Part shown: piece after piece, positions 43,943 through 49,076 of the stretch
How the letters are laid out: every line of letters begins with the position of its first letter
How positions within the stretch are numbered: the first letter of the stretch is position 1
Assembly: GCA_017303485.1 (NCBI GenBank)
Contig: JAFLCY010000017.1
Coordinates: forward strand, 1 to 49,076
Source of the DNA: Rhodobacterales bacterium
Lineage (GTDB): Bacteria; Pseudomonadota; Alphaproteobacteria; Rhodobacterales; Rhodobacteraceae
DNA: 49,076 bases
Direction of reading: 5' to 3'
Position numbers and translations under genes: made by a program
The notes under the pieces: model-generated
What the model was told of the DNA's origin: nothing
The model's input: only the letters and a program-made list of their open reading frames with translations
Databases searched by the model: none

Positions 43943-44335
43943 TCAGCGCAGCGAGGGTGGCGCGCCTGCGGTATCCTGCAACCCGAACATCAGGCCCCGC
44001 CCGATCCTGTGGGCAAGCGCAGACCAGTGTTCGGCGGTGTCGCTCGGCAGTTCTTGCCTGAGAACGCTGTCGAACAGACCAAGCCAGACGGAAAACATGC
44101 CCAGCCGCACGTTCCCGGCGGCCCGGTGGACGGCCAGCGGATTGCCGTCATAGCCGCGTTCGTGCAGGATCGCATTCTTCCAGAACCGGATGATCTTGTC
44201 CTCGTGCGCGGGCCAGTCGGTGACATGGGCGGCGAAGACCGGGCCCAGGGCGGGATGGCCGCGGACGCTGGCGTAGAAGGTCGCAACCACGCGGGCGATC
44301 TGGTCGGCTGTGATGTCGAAGCGGGGCGGGATCAT
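43943..44335 (-). CDS. Group III truncated haemoglobin
   Basis: A 130-residue 2/2 globin. The family pattern is visible: 'FYASVRGHPALGPVFAAHV' in the early helices, 'HEDKIIRFWKNAIL', then 'NPLAVHRAAGNVRLGMFSVWL', where the proximal His sits (in 'VHRA'). Likely roles are binding or detoxifying O2 or NO. The frame is open to 44407, which would overlap the DUF2237 gene; the ATG at 44335 gives the normal family length. The converging LuxR-type gene ends three bases away. Confidence 0.88.
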   Translation of the reverse strand: MIPPRFDITADQIARVVATFYASVRGHPALGPVFAAHVTDWPAHEDKIIRFWKNAILHERGYDGNPLAVHRAAGNVRLGMFSVWLGLFDSVLRQELPSDTAEHWSALAHRIGRGLMFGLQDTAGAPPSLR

Positions 44336-44375
44336 GCGGAAGGTGTCGCGCTGGTCGGGGCCAGAGTCCACCGGG

Positions 44376-44744
44376 TCAGTCGGTGGCGTATTGCCGCAGG
44401 ATTTCAAGCGGAACCACGGCGAGCGTGGCCTGATGGGTGGCGGCTAGCCGGACCTGCGGCGCGGCGCCTTCGTCATGCGCCTGCAGGAAGCGGGTCGCGC
44501 AGAGGCACCACTGGTCCCCCGCCTTCAACCCCTGAAAGCCGTATTCAGGCCGGGGGGTCGAAAGATCATTGCCGAGGTATTTCGACAGCGCCAGGAATTC
44601 CTCGGTCATCAGGGCGCAGACGGTGTGAAGGCCGCGATCCATCGGGCCGGTGTTGCAGCAGCCGTCACGGAAGAAGCCGGTCACCGGATCGGTCGAACAG
44701 GGCAGCAGGTCCTGGCCAAGGACATTGAGCGAGGGGAGTTTCAT
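44376..44744 (-). CDS. DUF2237 family protein
   Basis: A 122-residue protein beginning 'MKLPSLNVLGQDLLPCSTDPVTGFFRDGCCNTG', which is the distinctive opening of DUF2237. It contains several conserved Cys ('PCST', 'DGCCNTG', 'WCLCATRF'), suggesting metal or redox chemistry. Function is unestablished. It is upstream of the truncated globin on the same strand, with 40 bases between them, and may be co-transcribed. A TTG six bases upstream (44750) is an alternative start. Confidence 0.9.
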   Translation of the reverse strand: MKLPSLNVLGQDLLPCSTDPVTGFFRDGCCNTGPMDRGLHTVCALMTEEFLALSKYLGNDLSTPRPEYGFQGLKAGDQWCLCATRFLQAHDEGAAPQVRLAATHQATLAVVPLEILRQYATD

Positions 44745-44870
44745 TGGCAAAGGATGGCAGGTCAGGGGCGGTCTGTCCAGCGCTGTCCACGCGGGCTGCC
44801 GCGCTCATGCCAAGGGAAATCAAACACTTGGCAGTGGGCATCCGGAAAAGCGCAACCTGGTTCCGGGGCC

Positions 44871-45686
44871 TCAGTGGCATCTGGCCTCATAGGCGGAGAC
44901 ATAGGGCAGGCTACCGTCTTCGCCGCCTTCGCCCGCAGTCACGACGAAAAGCTCGCCCGCCGCTCCGCTGTAGCTGAAGCCGCAGAAGCCGAAGCCGGTG
45001 CCGGAACAATCCTCGACCTCGGTGATCCCGGCGACGGCAAGGCTTTGCGCCATGCCGAGGGATTGCATCGTCGGATCGGCGGGAATCGGGGTCCAGCCGG
45101 CACTGGCCAGCCGGGTGCGCGCCTTGTCGATTGGCAGGCCCTCGATCTGGGGGACGATGCCCTTGCCGTTGCAGACGGGCTCCTCCTTTGCCGGCTCGGT
45201 GGCGGTGATCTGGTCGCCATTGCGGACAAGATCGGCAGTGGTCCCGGGCAGGACGTCGCCCGACAGGATGCGCAGGCCGTCGCCGAACGGGCGGATGTGG
45301 CCGATCATCAACTCGTCTGGCTGGCTGGAGTAGAGCAGCCCGACAAGCTGGCTGCCGGAATAGAGGCCGACATTGCCGTCGAGAAGTTGGCAGGTGCCGC
45401 TGGTCGCAGGGGCCGCACCGCCGACGAAACTGACGGCGGTGAGGTCGCCGAAGGGCAGCTCGGCGGTGACATGCCAGCCCTTCGCCGCCACATCCTTGCC
45501 GCCGGGCGTAGTGATCGTCTCGACGAAGAGATGCGCGCATAACTCGACTTCGCCCTGCTCCGCTGGGGCCGCGGGAAGAGAGGCAAGCGGCACGAGATCG
45601 AGGCCAGGGGCGTTGGCGTGCAGAGAAAGCTCGGCCATGGCGGGAGAGGCGAGTGCGGCGAGGAGGAGGACGGGGCGGAGGAACAT
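44871..45686 (-). CDS. Secreted protein of unknown function
   Basis: A 271-residue protein with a signal peptide (about 1-18, 'PVLLLAALASPAMA'). The mature part shows two similar-length halves and six Cys, including 'CAHLFVETI', 'GTCQLLDG', 'PVCNGKG', 'EDCSGTGFGFCGF' and the C-terminal 'EARCH', so disulfide bonds are likely. A stretch near residue 175-205 ('PQIEGLPIDKARTRLASAGW') resembles a PASTA-like element. I do not recognise the family. A GAAGG-type ribosome site precedes the ATG. It is probably periplasmic. Confidence 0.78.
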   Translation of the reverse strand: MFLRPVLLLAALASPAMAELSLHANAPGLDLVPLASLPAAPAEQGEVELCAHLFVETITTPGGKDVAAKGWHVTAELPFGDLTAVSFVGGAAPATSGTCQLLDGNVGLYSGSQLVGLLYSSQPDELMIGHIRPFGDGLRILSGDVLPGTTADLVRNGDQITATEPAKEEPVCNGKGIVPQIEGLPIDKARTRLASAGWTPIPADPTMQSLGMAQSLAVAGITEVEDCSGTGFGFCGFSYSGAAGELFVVTAGEGGEDGSLPYVSAYEARCH

Positions 45687-46132
45687 GGGTCGGCCTTCGG
45701 GATGGGATCAGTTTGCAGGGAAACGCGGGTCGGCCGGATTGTCGAGTGGGGAAGGGCTGACCTGTCGGAGGAAACGGGGCACGCCCCGACCTGCGCGCGG
45801 TGGCTCTCGGCGGAGCGGGCGGTTTTCAGATTGAGCGCTGACGCGCGAAGACTTCCTGTCTCGTCGTCGGGCTTCGCCTCCTCCTCGGACGGCGGGGGTT
45901 TTCCACCCCCGCACCCCCGGAGAGTATTTGGGAAAAGAGCAAGGGGCAGGGATCAGGGGCAGGCTGGACCCTTGCCGGGCCTTTGTCTATAAGGCCGCGC
46001 ATGCAGATGGCCTGGGTCGCTACTTCGCGAATTACCGGCCCGGCGGGCTGAGGCTCTGCCGGGTTTGTCGTCTTGCCGCTGGTCCGGAGGGTTCCGGGCC
46101 GATCTGCCCCTGATCCTTAGGACCGTTCCGCC
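45687..46132. other. Intergenic region upstream of ileS
   Basis: 446 bases without a credible gene; the open frames are Arg/Gly-rich shadows. It contains copy 2 of the intergenic repeat (45892-45943). A small stem CCCGGC/GCCGGG (46039-46044, 46058-46063) followed by TTTGTC could be an attenuator in the ileS leader. No T-box features were seen. Confidence 0.5.
45892..45943 (+). repeat. Intergenic repeat element, copy 2 (hairpin plus GAGTATTT tail)
   Basis: The inverted repeat GCGGGGGT-TTTCC-ACCCCCGC is followed by ACCCCCGGAG, AGTATTT and AAAAGAGCAAG. It shares the tail of the copy at 6141-6187, with two extra bases (AG) before TATTT. It sits in the ileS leader region, in the same orientation as the gene. 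Confidence 0.7.
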
Positions 46133-49051
46133 ATGTGCGCCGATACTGCCGCCCCCGCCGTCGATTACCGCGACACCGTCTTCCTGCCCGAAACCGCCTT
46201 CCCGATGCGGGCGGGCCTGCCACAGCGCGAGCCGGACTGGCTGGCGCGGTGGGAGCGGATCGGGGTCTATGACCGGCTGCGCGAGCGGGCGGCGGGCCGG
46301 GTTCCTTTCGTGCTGCATGACGGGCCGCCCTATGCCAACGGGCACCTGCACATCGGCCATGCGCTGAACAAGGTGCTGAAGGACATGGTGGTGCGCAGCC
46401 AACAGATGATGGGCCGCGATGCCCGTTACGTGCCGGGCTGGGACTGCCACGGCTTGCCGATCGAGTGGAAGATCGAGGAGCAGTACCGGGCCAAGGGCCT
46501 GAACAAGGATGACGTCGACACGGTCGCCTTCCGGCAGGAATGCCGCAAGTTCGCCGAGGGCTGGATCGACGTCCAGCGCGAGGAGTTCAAGCGGCTGGGG
46601 GTCACCGGGAAATGGGACCGGCCTTACCTCACGATGGACTATCATGCGGAAGCCGTGATCGCCGACGAGTTCATGGACTTCCTCATGAACGGGTCGCTCT
46701 ATCAGGGCTCGAAGCCGGTGATGTGGTCGCCGGTGGAGAAGACCGCGCTGGCGGAAGCGGAGGTGGAGTATCACGACCATTCCTCGCATCAGGTGTGGGT
46801 GCGGTTCCCCGTCGTCGGCACAAATGCATTTGGACAGGAAGAGTTGGAGTTTCTTTCCGGTACGTCGGTTGTCATTTGGACGACGACACCGTGGACGATT
46901 CCGCAAAATCGGGCCGTGGCATACAATCCAGAGATCCAGTACGGGATCTACAGGGTGGTGAGTGTAGGCGAGCAAAGTGCCGCGCGCGTCGGTGAACGTG
47001 TAATTGTAGCCGACGCCAGAGCAGATGAGGTGTTCAAGGCTGCGAAGGCCGAGGTTGTACGGGAGCGGAACGTCAATCCGAAGCAAATTGATCATCTTGA
47101 ACACCCGTTCGCGGGAGTCGCCGACGGGAAAGGCGAGTGGGACTACCTAGTCCCCATGCTCCCCGGCGACCACGTCACCGACGATGCGGGGACCGGATTC
47201 GTGCATACGGCTCCGTCGCACGGCGATGACGACTATCAGCTGGGCGTGAAGTTCGGCCTGCCGATGACCTACAATGTCGAGGCGGATGGGTCCTATCGCG
47301 CCGACCTGCCCTTGTTCGGCGGGCAGCACATCATCACGCCCGAGGGCAAGGAGGGGCCGGCCAACGTGTCGGTCATCAAGCAGTTGGCCTATGCCGGGGC
47401 GCTGTTCGCAAAGGGCAAGCTCAAGCATTCCTATCCGCATTCATGGCGCTCCAAGGCTCCGGTGATCTATCGCAATACGCCGCAGTGGTTTGTCGCGATC
47501 GACAAGGCGCTGGACGACGGGCTGACCACCTATGGCGACACGATCCGCAAACGGGCGCTGACCTCGATCAACCAGCTGGTGCAATGGACCCCGGCAACCG
47601 GGCGCAACCGGCTCAACTCGATGATCGAGGCGCGGCCAGACTGGGTGCTGTCGCGCCAGCGCGCCTGGGGCGTACCGTTGACCTGCTTCGTGAAGAAGGG
47701 GGCAAAGCCGACCGATCCGGACTTCCTGCTGCGCAACGCCGAGGTGAATGCCCGGATCGTCGCGGCCTTCGAGGCGGAAAGCGCGGATGTCTGGTTTGTG
47801 GAAGGATTCAAGGAGCGCGTGCTGGAAGGCATCGTGAACCCGTCCGATTATGTCAAAGTCGATGACGTGCTGGACGTCTGGTTCGATAGCGGCTCGACCC
47901 ATGCCTTCGTCCTGCGCGACCGTGAGGACGGGGCGGCGGACGGGATTGCGGACCTCTATCTGGAAGGCACCGACCAGCATCGCGGCTGGTTCCATTCCTC
48001 GATGTTGCAAGCCTGCGGGACCATGGGAAGGGCGCCCTATCGCGGGGTACTGACGCACGGGTTCACCCTGGACGAGAAGGGCATGAAGATGTCCAAATCG
48101 CTGGGCAACACCACCGCGCCGCAAGAGGTGATCGGGGAATACGGCGCCGATATCCTGCGGCTCTGGGTGGCGCAGTCGGACTACACCGTGGACCTGCGGA
48201 TCGGGAAGGAGATCCTGAAAGGGGTCGCCGACAGCTATCGCCGCCTGCGCAATACCATGCGCTACATGCTGGGGGCGCTGAGCGGCTTCTCGGACGCCGA
48301 GCGTGTGGAGCCGGCGCAGATGCCGGAACTGGAGCGCTGGGTGCTGCACCGGCTGAGCGAGCTGGATGCCGAGGTGCGCGAGGGCTATGCGAAATACGAC
48401 TTCCAGGGCGTGTTCCAGAAGCTGTTCACCTTCTGCACATCGGACCTGTCTGCGGTCTATTTCGATATCCGCAAGGACAGCCTCTACTGCGACGCGCCGA
48501 CCAGCCTGACGCGGCGGGCCTGCCGGACGGTGATGGATATCCTGTTCCACCGGCTGACCACCTGGCTGGCGCCGGTCCTCGTCTTCACCATGGAGGAGGT
48601 CTGGCTGGAACGGTTCCCGGGTGAGGAAAGCTCGGTCCATCTGGTCGATTTCCCCGAAACGCCCGCAAGCTGGCGCGACGAGACGCTGGCCGCGAAATGG
48701 GAGACGATCCGCGACGTGCGCCGGGTGGTGACGGGCGCGCTGGAAGTGCAGCGGACGGCGAAGGTGATCGGGTCGTCGCTGGAGGCCGCGCCGGTGGTCT
48801 TCGTCTCGCCGGAGATGATGGCGCTGCTGGAGACCATCACCTTCGAGGAGGTCTGCATCACCTCCTGCATCTGGCTGTCCACCAAGCCGGTGCCCGACGG
48901 GGCTTTCGCGCTGGCGGAGGTGCCGGGCGTGGCGGTGGAGTTCGAGCCCGCCAAGGGTCAGAAATGCGAGCGCTGCTGGAAGGTGCTGCCGGACGTGGGC
49001 ACCCACAAGCACCCCGGAACCTGCCAGCGCTGCAACGACGCCCTGGGCTGA
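46133..49051 (+). CDS. ileS: Isoleucyl-tRNA synthetase
   Basis: Charges tRNA-Ile and edits misactivated valine. The 972-residue class I synthetase has the HIGH motif in 'GHLHIGHALNKV' (about 75-80), the KMSKS motif 'MKMSKSLGN' (about 645), the editing (CP1) domain with 'WTTTPWTIPQN' (249-259), and a C-terminal zinc-binding region with 'CERCWKV' and 'CQRCND'. The start at 46133 lacks a strong ribosome site. Residues about 230-339 (46820-47149) use markedly different codons from the rest of the gene while the protein remains well formed; see the findings. Confidence 0.97.
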   Translation: MCADTAAPAVDYRDTVFLPETAFPMRAGLPQREPDWLARWERIGVYDRLRERAAGRVPFVLHDGPPYANGHLHIGHALNKVLKDMVVRSQQMMGRDARYVPGWDCHGLPIEWKIEEQYRAKGLNKDDVDTVAFRQECRKFAEGWIDVQREEFKRLGVTGKWDRPYLTMDYHAEAVIADEFMDFLMNGSLYQGSKPVMWSPVEKTALAEAEVEYHDHSSHQVWVRFPVVGTNAFGQEELEFLSGTSVVIWTTTPWTIPQNRAVAYNPEIQYGIYRVVSVGEQSAARVGERVIVADARADEVFKAAKAEVVRERNVNPKQIDHLEHPFAGVADGKGEWDYLVPMLPGDHVTDDAGTGFVHTAPSHGDDDYQLGVKFGLPMTYNVEADGSYRADLPLFGGQHIITPEGKEGPANVSVIKQLAYAGALFAKGKLKHSYPHSWRSKAPVIYRNTPQWFVAIDKALDDGLTTYGDTIRKRALTSINQLVQWTPATGRNRLNSMIEARPDWVLSRQRAWGVPLTCFVKKGAKPTDPDFLLRNAEVNARIVAAFEAESADVWFVEGFKERVLEGIVNPSDYVKVDDVLDVWFDSGSTHAFVLRDREDGAADGIADLYLEGTDQHRGWFHSSMLQACGTMGRAPYRGVLTHGFTLDEKGMKMSKSLGNTTAPQEVIGEYGADILRLWVAQSDYTVDLRIGKEILKGVADSYRRLRNTMRYMLGALSGFSDAERVEPAQMPELERWVLHRLSELDAEVREGYAKYDFQGVFQKLFTFCTSDLSAVYFDIRKDSLYCDAPTSLTRRACRTVMDILFHRLTTWLAPVLVFTMEEVWLERFPGEESSVHLVDFPETPASWRDETLAAKWETIRDVRRVVTGALEVQRTAKVIGSSLEAAPVVFVSPEMMALLETITFEEVCITSCIWLSTKPVPDGAFALAEVPGVAVEFEPAKGQKCERCWKVLPDVGTHKHPGTCQRCNDALG

Positions 49052-49076
49052 AGCGTGGCGGGCTGAAACTTTCCGG
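49052..49076. other. Window end after ileS
   Basis: Only 25 bases follow the ileS stop. Nothing can be assigned. Confidence 0.5.

Noticed and set aside
45618-45992. Plus-strand open frame upstream of ileS
   Set aside because: It spans the repeat element and is Arg/Gly-rich without domain signs; it overlaps the start of the minus-strand secreted protein.

Overview
The window looks like chromosomal DNA of a GC-rich alphaproteobacterium of the family Rhodobacteraceae (Rhodobacter, Paracoccus or Tabrizicola-like). This rests on the strong G/C bias at third codon positions, the cmk-rpsA-ihfB-lapA-trpF-trpB order, a FYDLN acidic-domain (TIGR02300) gene next to tRNA-Ala, and GntR/FCD regulators. 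There is no prophage, transposase, CRISPR array or rRNA. Apart from a few odd spots it is ordinary core and accessory chromosome.

Layout. 1-1062: start of an NADP-type malic enzyme (minus strand, cut by the window edge). 1358-3098: GntR/FCD regulator and a VOC-plus-double-cupin protein, with two GTATAC palindromes upstream. 3232-8360: a tightly packed nucleoside-salvage operon, cdd-deoA-deoB-add-upp, ending in a secreted SPOR protein. Together these enzymes deaminate cytidine and adenosine, cleave thymidine, convert deoxyribose-1-P to deoxyribose-5-P and recover uracil; tdk lies nearby at 10477-11055. 8367-13274: a membrane protein of unknown role, an EamA exporter, tdk, a small CII-like regulator and a DEAD-box helicase. 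13614-17851: a two-gene RND efflux system. 17852-18246: a non-coding stretch with striking CATAC repeats, then a terminator and tRNA-Ala(GGC). 18353-22296: TIGR02300 protein, YgjP-type zincin, GntR regulator, desaturase and pirin.

22369-26271: FtsX-like permease and LolD/YbbA-like ATPase, divergent from a TesA-type esterase (the familiar tesA-ybbA-ybbP trio). 26304-34750: DUF4166 and DUF393 proteins, a creatinase-fold protein divergent from a fused 5-oxoprolinase, a TerB/DUF533 protein and a class II aldolase/adducin protein. 35015-42149: a degenerate receiver-like protein, cspA, cmk, a SUKH/SMI1-like gene, rpsA, ihfB, lapA, trpF and trpB. 42447-43939: two exported proteins ending in poly-aspartate tails, followed by a membrane-anchored LuxR-type regulator. 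43943-45686: truncated haemoglobin, DUF2237 protein and a secreted protein of unknown function. 46133-49051: complete ileS.

Most worth a second look: (a) a 110-codon island of foreign-looking codon use inside the ileS editing domain; (b) the poly-Asp/PepSY-like plus membrane-LuxR module; (c) the phased CATAC repeats between the RND operon and tRNA-Ala; (d) a SUKH-type gene between cmk and rpsA, in a locus that also lacks aroA upstream of cmk; (e) a creatinase-fold protein lacking the usual metal ligands, divergent from a 5-oxoprolinase. All homology statements come from reading the sequence; no database search was run.
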